Shown here: positions 17,854 through 25,898 of the stretch, piece by piece | Layout: the number at the start of each line of letters is the position of its first letter | How positions within the stretch are numbered: position 1 is the stretch's first letter | Assembly (NCBI RefSeq): GCF_003259675.1 | Contig: NZ_PZJG01000006.1 | Location: forward strand, 1 to 64,000 | Direction: 5' to 3' | Source of the DNA: Macrococcoides bohemicum | Lineage (GTDB): Bacteria > Bacillota > Bacilli > Staphylococcales > Staphylococcaceae | Length of the DNA stretch: 64,000 nt | Notes under the pieces: generated by a model | Seen by the model: only the letters and a program-made list of their open reading frames with translations | Databases searched by the model: none | Told to the model about the DNA's origin: nothing | Made by a program: the position numbers and the translations under genes

Positions 17854-19296
17854 ATGACAAAGATAGATGAATCTTTAGCACTCAAAACAGCAGAACTTGT
17901 AAGACAGACACATGAAGCGGGAATCCCGGTTATGGTAGTGTTTGAAGGTATTCCGGCATCAGGGAAATCAAGGTTATCAAATGAATTGTTATTGACACTT
18001 GATGCAAAGTATACGAACTTCTATGCAACACCACGTCCAGACAGTGAGTTATTGCGCTATCCTTTTTTATATCCGTACTGGAAGAATATACCGAATAAAG
18101 GTGGCGTAACATTATTCTTCAGAAGCTGGTATGCACAGAAGTTAGATTATGAAATGAATGAACTTAAAAAAGACATTATTAAAGATTATGACTTGTTAAC
18201 GCAGGAGATTGCTGGATTTGAATCGATGCTTAAAGAAGATGGTTATGAAATTATTAAATTCTATCTTTCTGTTAATGAACAAAAGCGCCTTGAACATATT
18301 CAGCAAACGAAGAAAAATCCTTTGACACGCTGGAAAGCACAAGAATATGAAACAGGTATACCGACAAAAGATTATCAGGAAGGTATGATCGATTTAATGA
18401 AAGCGACTGAGGATATTTCTCCATGGACGCATATCGATTATACAGAACGTGGTAAAGCAGCGAATGAAATGTACGAAACGATTATTAAACGATTAGAGAA
18501 AGCATTGAAAGAGAAAAAGAAAAAGACTGAACACCGTAAAGTAGACGGCGAATTTACTGAAGACTTCTCAACAGATATGTTTGATGATACTTCAGATGAT
18601 ATGTCAAAAGCGGAATATAAAGAATTGTTACCGAAGTTACAGAACAGAATTCGTGAATTACAATATGCATTATATGAAAAGAAAATTCCGATGATGCTTG
18701 TATATGAAGGCATGGATGCAGCAGGTAAAGGCGGTAATATTAAACGTGTACGTGAAAGTCTTGATCCTACAGGTTATGAAGTAAATGCGGTTAGTGCCCC
18801 GACTGAAACGGAGCTGAGCTACCATTACTTATGGCGCTTTGCGACAGACGTACCCCGTTCTGGTCATATCGAAATATTTGATAGAAGCTGGTATGGCCGT
18901 GTATTAGTAGAGCGTGTTGAAGGATTTGCATCTACTGAAGAATGGCAACGTGCGTATGATGAAATTAATAAATTTGAACGTGCTTTAACAATTGAAGGAT
19001 CAATTGTTATAAAATTCTTCTTAGTATTAGATAAAGATGAGCAGTTAAAGCGCTTTGAAGAAAGACAAGTAACACCTGAGAAGCAGTGGAAGATTACTGA
19101 TGAAGACTGGCGTAATCGTGAGAAGTGGGATCTATATCTTGAAGCGAGTAAGGATATGATTGATAAAACATCAACAGACGATGCACCATGGGTAATTATA
19201 CCTGCGAATAATAAACGTGCAGCACGTATTAAAGCGCTGAAGACGATTATTACAGCTTGTGAAGAGCGTCTATGGGGCGTTAAGAAACTGTGGTAA
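17854..19296 (+). CDS. Two-domain PPK2-family polyphosphate phosphotransferase
   Basis: 480-aa fusion of two PPK2 domains. The first has VFEGIPASGKSRLSNELL (near residue 28) and FFRSWY; the second has VYEGMDAAGKGGNIKRV (near residue 282), RPTG-like DPTGYEV and EIFDRSWYGRV. Two fused domains are typical of class II polyphosphate:AMP phosphotransferases, which make ADP from AMP and polyphosphate. The second domain keeps the canonical motifs and is probably the active one. AGGGGG lies 6 bases before the ATG at 17854; two upstream in-frame ATGs are less well placed. Confidence 0.88.
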   Translation: MTKIDESLALKTAELVRQTHEAGIPVMVVFEGIPASGKSRLSNELLLTLDAKYTNFYATPRPDSELLRYPFLYPYWKNIPNKGGVTLFFRSWYAQKLDYEMNELKKDIIKDYDLLTQEIAGFESMLKEDGYEIIKFYLSVNEQKRLEHIQQTKKNPLTRWKAQEYETGIPTKDYQEGMIDLMKATEDISPWTHIDYTERGKAANEMYETIIKRLEKALKEKKKKTEHRKVDGEFTEDFSTDMFDDTSDDMSKAEYKELLPKLQNRIRELQYALYEKKIPMMLVYEGMDAAGKGGNIKRVRESLDPTGYEVNAVSAPTETELSYHYLWRFATDVPRSGHIEIFDRSWYGRVLVERVEGFASTEEWQRAYDEINKFERALTIEGSIVIKFFLVLDKDEQLKRFEERQVTPEKQWKITDEDWRNREKWDLYLEASKDMIDKTSTDDAPWVIIPANNKRAARIKALKTIITACEERLWGVKKLW

Positions 19297-19307
19297 TAAT
19301 AGTTTTA

Positions 19308-19407
19308 GTGAGTGGTCGAAATAACAGGTATTTCGACCACTCACATAATTTTTGAAATATAAAACAACACCGAGTGGTCAGATGACGTAATCCGACCACT
19401 CGGTGTT
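19308..19407. repeat. Twin intergenic hairpin (GAGTGG/CCACTC), copy 2
   Basis: GTGAGTGGTCGAAAT pairs with ATTTCGACCACTCAC at 19308-19344. AACACCGAGTGGTC...GACCACTCGGTGTT forms a second hairpin at 19366-19407. The element fills the whole gap between two converging genes and ends in T and A runs, so it probably acts as a double bidirectional terminator. It is related to 504-603 and 60085-60186. Confidence 0.85.
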
Positions 19408-19410
19408 TCT

Positions 19411-20178
19411 TTATAGATTAAAATATGATCTTATAATTGGAGCAATAAATTGTGTCGTTTGCTTTAATTGTTCCTGTGCTTCCTGTACTTTGTCTGCAAA
19501 CACGACCTGCATGATCACGACAAAAGCATTCATCGACATATGCGCGGCAATCGGTACAATGATACGATTCGTTAATACATATAAACTACTGAACACTAAC
19601 GACATCCCCATATAGATTAACGTATGGTCAAAGTCATTGTGGGCTGCTGAGAAGATAAATCCACTAATTAATACTGCGATGGTAAAAGCAAGCCAGCGAG
19701 GACCTTTAATCACTTCATATAGTTCACCGAAAATAACCTTTCTAAAGACAAATTCCTCTAGAATTGGACCAACGATAGCAATCAATATAATAAATACTGG
19801 TGCAGCTTTAGCGATATCCATGATATTTTTAGTATTCTGACTTTCTAGTGGCTGATGTAAAATATATGTATTAATCATACCGAAGATCATCTGAGCAAAC
19901 AGTGAGATAAAGAATCCACCGACAATCCAGCCGATTGTAGCCAATGTATCAGACTTTGGAAGGCGTTCTAACTGCGTTTTATTTTTAATACGTGTGTTGA
20001 TAAATATGACTAAAATAGAAGCAACAATAAAAGAAGCAACATAATAAGGGATAGATTTTAAGAATGCATCTGACTCGCTTAAACCTTGTTTCATAAAATA
20101 AATATTAGGAATTAAGACGAAAAACTGTGAGCCGATGTAAATTAAGACGGTAAGCACGTTGATCCATATACGTTTCAT
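19411..20178 (-). CDS. CPBP-family intramembrane protease (MroQ/YdiL-like)
   Basis: 255-aa polytopic membrane protein of the Abi/CPBP family (glutamic intramembrane endopeptidases). The catalytic motifs are present: EEFVFRKVIFG (EExxxR) near residue 155, SAAHNDFDHT and a C-terminal AAHMSMNAF. Its position directly before groES is the one held by ydiL in B. subtilis and mroQ in S. aureus; MroQ is linked to agr peptide signalling there. agr is not found in this neighbourhood, so the substrate here is open. Confidence 0.88.
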   Translation of the reverse strand: MKRIWINVLTVLIYIGSQFFVLIPNIYFMKQGLSESDAFLKSIPYYVASFIVASILVIFINTRIKNKTQLERLPKSDTLATIGWIVGGFFISLFAQMIFGMINTYILHQPLESQNTKNIMDIAKAAPVFIILIAIVGPILEEFVFRKVIFGELYEVIKGPRWLAFTIAVLISGFIFSAAHNDFDHTLIYMGMSLVFSSLYVLTNRIIVPIAAHMSMNAFVVIMQVVFADKVQEAQEQLKQTTQFIAPIIRSYFNL

Positions 20179-20300
20179 GTAAATTTTAATTCTCCTTCAA
20201 ATTTAAATACTTTATACATTGTACATTAAATTGGTAGTAATAAAAACTCAATCGAATTAATTAAAAATAATTTTAAAAATCAAATTAAAATATTTGCAAT

Positions 20301-20317
20301 CTTGACCTTCTTTGATT
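20301..20317 (+). promoter_or_regulatory. Probable CtsR operator of groESL
   Basis: CTTGACCTTCTTTGATT fits the reverse complement of the CtsR heptad repeat (TTTGACY-N3-TTTGACY) with two mismatches. It covers the TTGACC -35 box. Dual control by HrcA and CtsR is known for staphylococcal groESL. The site is degenerate, in contrast with the perfect one before hsp20. Confidence 0.6.
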
Positions 20318-20331
20318 ATTATAAAATTATG

Positions 20332-20358
20332 TTAGCACTTAAGCGTATAGAGTGCTAA
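20332..20358 (+). promoter_or_regulatory. CIRCE element (HrcA operator)
   Basis: TTAGCACTT-N9-GAGTGCTAA is the classical HrcA-binding CIRCE inverted repeat with a single deviation in the left arm. It lies between the promoter region and the groES start, as in other Firmicutes. Confidence 0.96.
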
Positions 20359-20393
20359 AAACATGAATTTATTTTTTCAAGGAGGAAAATATC

Positions 20394-20681
20394 GTGATAA
20401 AACCATACGGAAATCGTGTTGTAATCGAAAAAACTGAAAGAGAACAAACTACTGCAAGTGGAATCGTCTTAACTGATTCTGCAAAAGAAAAGTCAAACGA
20501 AGGTACAGTCATTGCAGTTGGCACAGGCCGTATCCTTGAGAATGGTGAAAAAATTGATATCCAGGTAGCTGTAGGTGACCGTGTAGTTTATGAACCATTT
20601 GGTGGTACTGAAGTGAAAGCTGGGGACGAGAAGTACATCGTATTAAAAGAAGAAGATATCATCGCGATTATTGAAGATTAA
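20394..20681 (+). CDS. groES: Co-chaperonin GroES
   Basis: 95-aa heptameric lid of the GroEL chaperonin. It starts [16 protein letters not shown] and contains the mobile loop ([19 protein letters not shown]) and the [15 protein letters not shown] core. The start is GTG at 20394 behind AAGGAGG. It is heat-inducible through CIRCE and forms an operon with groEL, 53 bases downstream. Confidence 0.97.
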   Translation: MIKPYGNRVVIEKTEREQTTASGIVLTDSAKEKSNEGTVIAVGTGRILENGEKIDIQVAVGDRVVYEPFGGTEVKAGDEKYIVLKEEDIIAIIED

Positions 20682-20713
20682 TCAAATTATAATAAATACA
20701 TTCTATAATATAA

Positions 20714-22354
<1,641 letters not shown>

Positions 22355-22374
22355 TTTAATAATAGATTTTAAAG

Positions 22375-22407
22375 ATTCCGGATACATTGCGTATCCGGAA
22401 TTTTTTT
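22375..22407 (+). terminator. groESL terminator
   Basis: ATTCCGGATAC-ATTGC-GTATCCGGAAT followed by a T run. Its stem belongs to the TTCCGGATA family repeated downstream. Confidence 0.92.
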
Positions 22408-22434
22408 GTGATGATGTTTAGATATTTAGGTAGG

Positions 22435-22524
22435 CTTTTCCGGATACTTGGACTATTCGGAAAAGATGGAGATAAAATTGGTGAAATAATGATTAACAAT
22501 TCCGGATACTTGGACTATTCGGAA
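22435..22524. repeat. Two TTCCGGATA-type palindromes
   Basis: TTCCGGATACTTGGACTATT followed by CGGAA occurs at 22437-22462 (flanked by CTTTT and AAAAG) and again at 22500-22524. Both copies form imperfect hairpins and are almost identical, 63 bases apart. They derive from the same sequence family as the groEL terminator stem. Confidence 0.8.
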
Positions 22525-22622
22525 AAGATTTCAAAAAATTAATATTTTAATTTAAGTTAAATGATTATATAATATGTGATAGACATGTATTTAAATTAAA
22601 AACATCTAAGAGGAGGCATCTC

Positions 22623-23768
22623 ATGAAAGGTAAGGGGTTATTTGCAACATTTATCACTGTTATTTTACTAGGGATTTTCTTTCTACTCTCTTTACCTTAT
22701 GTAAAAGGAGAGAAAGATTTAATTAGCAGTGAAAAAACATCAGTAGCGGCAAAATCAGATGAAAAAGAAGAAAAAAAGAAAGAAAAGTTTACTGCAGCTA
22801 GTCTTGAACGAGCTATTAAGAAACAAGATCTATATGCTGTAGATGCAAAGTATGTTGTCCTGCATGATGAATTTAAATCGTTGTATCCTGATAATTTACA
22901 GGCGACGATTAAAAATAACACAGATAAAGATATAAAAGACGTGCAATATGGATTTGTAGCGTGGGATAAAAATGGATTACCGATAAAAATTAAAGGTGAT
23001 ATCGATTTTGGAAAGAGTTATTTCAGAGGAGTAACGGCAGATGCAGCAAACATTAAAGGGTATGGTAGATTCGGAGAAGAAAAAGGCTACCGTATTGATA
23101 GTTCAATTGGAGTGCATAGCTTTAAACCATTTGTTGTGAGTTATATTGACTTTGAAGGTAAAAAATGGACAAATCCTTTGCATAAAGATTTCTTGAAAAT
23201 GTATGAAGGCAAACGTTTGAAAGATATAAAAGATGCGGAAAAGTATATCTATTTTAAAGATAAATCCCCCCAACCAGAAAATAATCAAACAGAAAATATT
23301 GATCCTGTGAAATACAATGAAATTAGTCAAAAGATAAAAGAGAAAAATGAAATATCAAGTGAAGCACTCGAAGAATATATCGCGTATCTTCAGTTGATGG
23401 GATTACTTTCATACCTGGAATATTATGAATCACAAAATAATATTGATATAAATCAGTATTATGATTTGTCTGAAAAAAATATTAATCACTACACAGAAAA
23501 TGACTTCATTGATTATGAGGATTCATATGATTATGAAAATAGCGATGACAGCTATGACGATTCCTATGTAGAGGATGAAGCATTAGAAGAAGAGCCGGAA
23601 GAATATTATGAAGAAGACATTGATGATAGTGTTGAAGATAGCTACTATGAAGATGAAACGGAAGAAACTTATGATGAATCAGATGTTTCTGAAGAAGATT
23701 ATTATTATGAAGAATATGATTATTCAGAAGACCCAGTTGAAGAAGAGTATATAGAGGAAGAATATTAA
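22623..23768 (+). CDS. Membrane-anchored protein with long acidic Tyr-rich tail
   Basis: 381-aa protein of unknown function. An N-terminal hydrophobic segment (GLFATFITVILLGIFFLLSL) acts as a signal anchor, followed by a Lys/Glu-rich linker. Residues ~60-200 form an extracellular domain (ATIKNNTDKDIKDVQYGFVA...VVSYIDFEGKKW) of the type seen in Bacillales proteins annotated as DUF5780. The last ~90 residues are almost only Asp, Glu, Tyr and Ser. AGGAGG precedes the ATG. It is flanked by the TTCCGGATA repeats. A cell-surface role is likely; the acidic tail could bind cations. Confidence 0.75.
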   Translation: MKGKGLFATFITVILLGIFFLLSLPYVKGEKDLISSEKTSVAAKSDEKEEKKKEKFTAASLERAIKKQDLYAVDAKYVVLHDEFKSLYPDNLQATIKNNTDKDIKDVQYGFVAWDKNGLPIKIKGDIDFGKSYFRGVTADAANIKGYGRFGEEKGYRIDSSIGVHSFKPFVVSYIDFEGKKWTNPLHKDFLKMYEGKRLKDIKDAEKYIYFKDKSPQPENNQTENIDPVKYNEISQKIKEKNEISSEALEEYIAYLQLMGLLSYLEYYESQNNIDINQYYDLSEKNINHYTENDFIDYEDSYDYENSDDSYDDSYVEDEALEEEPEEYYEEDIDDSVEDSYYEDETEETYDESDVSEEDYYYEEYDYSEDPVEEEYIEEEY

Positions 23769-23774
23769 AACTAT

Positions 23775-23805
23775 AGCCATTTCGAAAATTATTCGGAATG
23801 GCTTC
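23775..23805 (+). terminator. Terminator after the acidic protein gene
   Basis: AGCCATTTCGAA...TTCGGAATGGCT forms a stem with a T-rich 3' side. Confidence 0.7.
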
Positions 23806-23840
23806 TTACTTTTTTATTTTGAGTTGAAAGGAGTAAACTA

Positions 23841-23865
23841 TTCCGGATATTCGGACTATCCGGAA
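23841..23865. repeat. TTCCGGATA-type palindrome, further copy
   Basis: TTCCGGATATTC-GGACTATCCGGAA is a near-perfect palindrome, followed by AAAGATGGAGA as at 22462-22472. It is the most symmetrical of the intergenic copies around groEL. Confidence 0.75.
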
Positions 23866-23946
23866 AAGATGGAGAACTATAAATTTATCTGTAATTAAAA
23901 TATATTAAAAAGTTTTAATTCCAAGTGAAATTTTATAAAAATAACT

Positions 23947-24013
23947 AAAAGTTTAAAGTTGAAGTGAAACTTTGATATAATTTATATAAAAGTTTAAAGT
24001 TGAGGTGAAACTT
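23947..24013 (+). promoter_or_regulatory. Duplicated operator-like palindrome at the ATPase promoter
   Basis: AAAGTTTAAAGTTGAAGTG followed by AAACTTT is present at 23948-23973 and, with one change, at 23989-24013 (41 bases apart). Each copy is an imperfect palindrome (AAAGTTT/AAACTTT). A TATAAT box at 23976-23981 lies between them. The first copy covers the -35 area, and the second spans from the start of transcription through the ribosome binding site GAGGTGA. A weaker related sequence is at 23910-23936. This is the layout of a self-repressed gene. Confidence 0.6.
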
Positions 24014-25228
24014 ATGAGTGAATTAGTAATGAGAGAAGAATATATCAATTTCCTAAGACGACATCGTGATAAGCAAGTTATTAAAGTTGTTTCTGGTGTT
24101 AGAAGATCTGGCAAATCAACTTTATTTAAGTTGTTTCAGGATGAGTTATTGTCTGAAGGAGTGAACCAATCACAGATTATTGCGATCAATTTTGAAGATA
24201 TATCCTATCATCATCTATTGAATTATATGGATCTATACCAGTATTTAATTGATAAAATACACCCAATTGAAAAGACTTACATTTTCCTGGATGAGATTCA
24301 GATGATTGATCAGTTTGAAAAAGTAGTCGATTCTTTATTGTTAAAAAACAATGTCGATTTGTATATCACTGGTTCAAATGCATACTTTTTAAGCAGCGAA
24401 TTAGCAACGTTACTTTCGGGGCGATATGTTCAACTTAATATGTTACCTCTGTCTTTCAAGGAATTTGTGACCTGGCATAAGCAGAAAGATAGCAATCATT
24501 CGTTGCCGGATTTGTATGAAGCGTATATACAAACAAGTTTTCCATATGCGATTAAAATTGATAACCCATTAGAACGTTTTGAATATTTACAAGGATTGTA
24601 TTCAACGGTAGTTTTAAACGATATAGTAAAGCGAATGAATATTCAGGATGTTGGTGTACTAGAACGAATTATTGCAGCACTATTCTCTTCAATAGGTAGT
24701 TTAGTTACAGTAAATAAAATTAAGAATACGTTAGTTTCAAAAGGATATAAAATAGCGCATCAAACGATTGATCGTTATGTAAAAGGCATTCTCGATAGTT
24801 TAATCATGTATGAAGTAAAGCGATATAACATTAAAGGAAAAGCCTTATTGGAAAGCCAGTCAAAATATTATACCGTTGATACAGGGTTAAGACAGTTAGT
24901 ATTGAGAGATCATCTACAGGATTATGGACATATACTAGAAAATATAATTTATCTAGAACTTAAGCGTAGAGGTTTTGAAGTGTATATTGGTGAAAATAAT
25001 CAGTATGAAGTCGACTTTGTAGCAATTGCACCGGATAATAGTATTGAATATTATCAAGTTGCATTATCAACTTTAGATGAAAGCACTTTGAAAAGAGAAT
25101 TAAGGTCATTAGCATCCATTGATGATCAGTATCCGAAGTATTTATTAACGCTAGATCAATTTAATCAAACAGCAAATTATAACGGGATACAGAAATTGAA
25201 TGCATTACAATGGTTGATGGGAGAATAA
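24014..25228 (+). CDS. AAA_14/DUF4143 ATPase
   Basis: 404-aa P-loop ATPase. Walker A is GVRRSGKSTLF (near residue 28) and Walker B YIFLDEIQM (near residue 93); an arginine-finger region SGRY follows. The C-terminal half is the DUF4143 domain with a nuclease-like segment (ENIIYLELKRRGFEVYIG...YEVDFVA). Such proteins are widespread, often mobile, and functionally unassigned. The ATG at 24014 follows GAGGTGA, which is part of a repeated operator-like palindrome. It may be an accessory gene; the following region contains gene debris. Confidence 0.85.
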   Translation: MSELVMREEYINFLRRHRDKQVIKVVSGVRRSGKSTLFKLFQDELLSEGVNQSQIIAINFEDISYHHLLNYMDLYQYLIDKIHPIEKTYIFLDEIQMIDQFEKVVDSLLLKNNVDLYITGSNAYFLSSELATLLSGRYVQLNMLPLSFKEFVTWHKQKDSNHSLPDLYEAYIQTSFPYAIKIDNPLERFEYLQGLYSTVVLNDIVKRMNIQDVGVLERIIAALFSSIGSLVTVNKIKNTLVSKGYKIAHQTIDRYVKGILDSLIMYEVKRYNIKGKALLESQSKYYTVDTGLRQLVLRDHLQDYGHILENIIYLELKRRGFEVYIGENNQYEVDFVAIAPDNSIEYYQVALSTLDESTLKRELRSLASIDDQYPKYLLTLDQFNQTANYNGIQKLNALQWLMGE

Positions 25229-25243
25229 TGACGAGGTGATATG

Positions 25244-25303
25244 ATGGACTGGAGAGAATATTTTACGCCGATAGTGTTAGAACGAGGAATGAGATGTATT
25301 TAA
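25244..25303 (+). pseudogene. N-terminal fragment, SWIM-type zinc-finger protein
   Basis: A well-placed start (GAGG 7 bases before ATG) encodes only 19 residues, MDWREYFTPIVLERGMRCI, then TAA. The W-x-x-F-x-x-x-ILERG pattern resembles the beginning of SWIM zinc-finger proteins, which normally run to several hundred residues. The remainder is missing. The TAA overlaps the ATG of the next frame (TAATG). The family assignment rests on a short motif and is uncertain. Confidence 0.4.
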
Positions 25304-25407
25304 TGTTAGACGACTTCATTGGAATAATCTATACAATTATACGTGGTTGCACAGTTGTTTACTTTACTTACTGACTTATTCGTAAAGATAAGCAAAAAAA
25401 TAGATGA
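25303..25407 (+). pseudogene. Fst/PepA1-family type I toxin, interrupted by TGA
   Basis: From ATG at 25303 the frame reads MLDDFIGIIYTIIRGCTVVY, then FTY, a TGA codon (25372-25374), then LIRKDKQKNR and TGA. Fst-family toxins of staphylococci and enterococci are ~30 residues, with a hydrophobic helix ending in a Trp followed by L and a basic tail. Here TGA stands exactly where TGG (Trp) would be, so a single G-to-A change explains the break. Without readthrough the peptide has 23 residues and no basic tail. A convergent-type hairpin follows, as in par/Fst loci. The GAGG ribosome binding site is 15 bases away and weak. Confidence 0.55.
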
Positions 25408-25413
25408 TTAAGC

Positions 25414-25459
25414 CCACCAAAAAACCCCTTTTCTGTCCGACTAGAAAAGGGGTTTGGTG
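25414..25459. terminator. Strong bidirectional hairpin behind the toxin remnant
   Basis: CCACCAAAAAACCCCTTTTC pairs with GAAAAGGGGTTTGGTG around a short loop. In Fst-type systems the toxin mRNA and the antitoxin RNA converge on such a shared terminator, which supports the toxin assignment. Confidence 0.75.
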
Positions 25460-25667
25460 TATCTATGTTAGAAATCCTCGTTAAAAATGTAATAACATCT
25501 TATTAGTATAGTTGTAAATGAATTGTTCATTGATCTATTTATATTTGAGATTAGCCATGTGGATAATCTAATTTTTATAGAGATCTGTTTTAAGATACAT
25601 ATTTTAGAATTTCAAAGTAGTAAAAAACATGTACTTTATTCCGTACTTAATTTAGAATTTTATAAAA

Positions 25668-25775
25668 AAATAAAAACCTCACTGACACAGTGAGGTGTTG
25701 GTATGAGTACCACTTTAACGCTTTAAGCTTATTTTAACTTAACTATGATCTTTTAGAATGAAGCGAATGGCTTCT
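25668..25775 (-). ncRNA. tracrRNA of the type II-A CRISPR system
   Basis: The plus strand at 25742-25763 carries a copy of the central repeat sequence (ACTATGATCTTTTAGAATGAAG), so a minus-strand RNA has a matching anti-repeat of more than 20 bases. Behind the anti-repeat the RNA continues GTTAAGTTAAAATAAGCTT, like the lower-stem/nexus part of known tracrRNAs, and ends in the hairpin CCTCACTG-TGT-CAGTGAGG with a T run (25671-25695). The 5' end is estimated from the promoter. It pairs with pre-crRNA for RNase III processing and guides Cas9. Confidence 0.88.
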
Positions 25776-25781
25776 AAAAAT

Positions 25782-25809
25782 ATTATAACAAATTTTAAGG
25801 AATTGTCTA
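25782..25809 (-). promoter_or_regulatory. tracrRNA promoter
   Basis: On the minus strand TAGACA and TATAAT are separated by 16 bases, the TATAAT being complementary to 25782-25787. The predicted start of the RNA is around 25775. Confidence 0.65.
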
Positions 25810-25898
25810 TATAAAATTAACTGAAAATTCTAAAATAAAAGTACCCAATAAAAAATTTACATGTTATATTTACAATATAATACAAAGGAGTGGTTTTT

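Noticed and set aside
25587-25620. GTTTTAAGATACATATTTTAGAAT, repeat-like sequence between toxin remnant and tracrRNA
   Set aside because: Only partial similarity to the CRISPR repeat in an AT-rich region; could be chance. The 25461-25667 gap otherwise shows no gene.
25876-25881. TATAAT just before cas9 as its -10 box
   Set aside because: It lies 3 bases before the RBS, leaving practically no leader, and no -35 box is correctly spaced. The true cas9 promoter could not be fixed.
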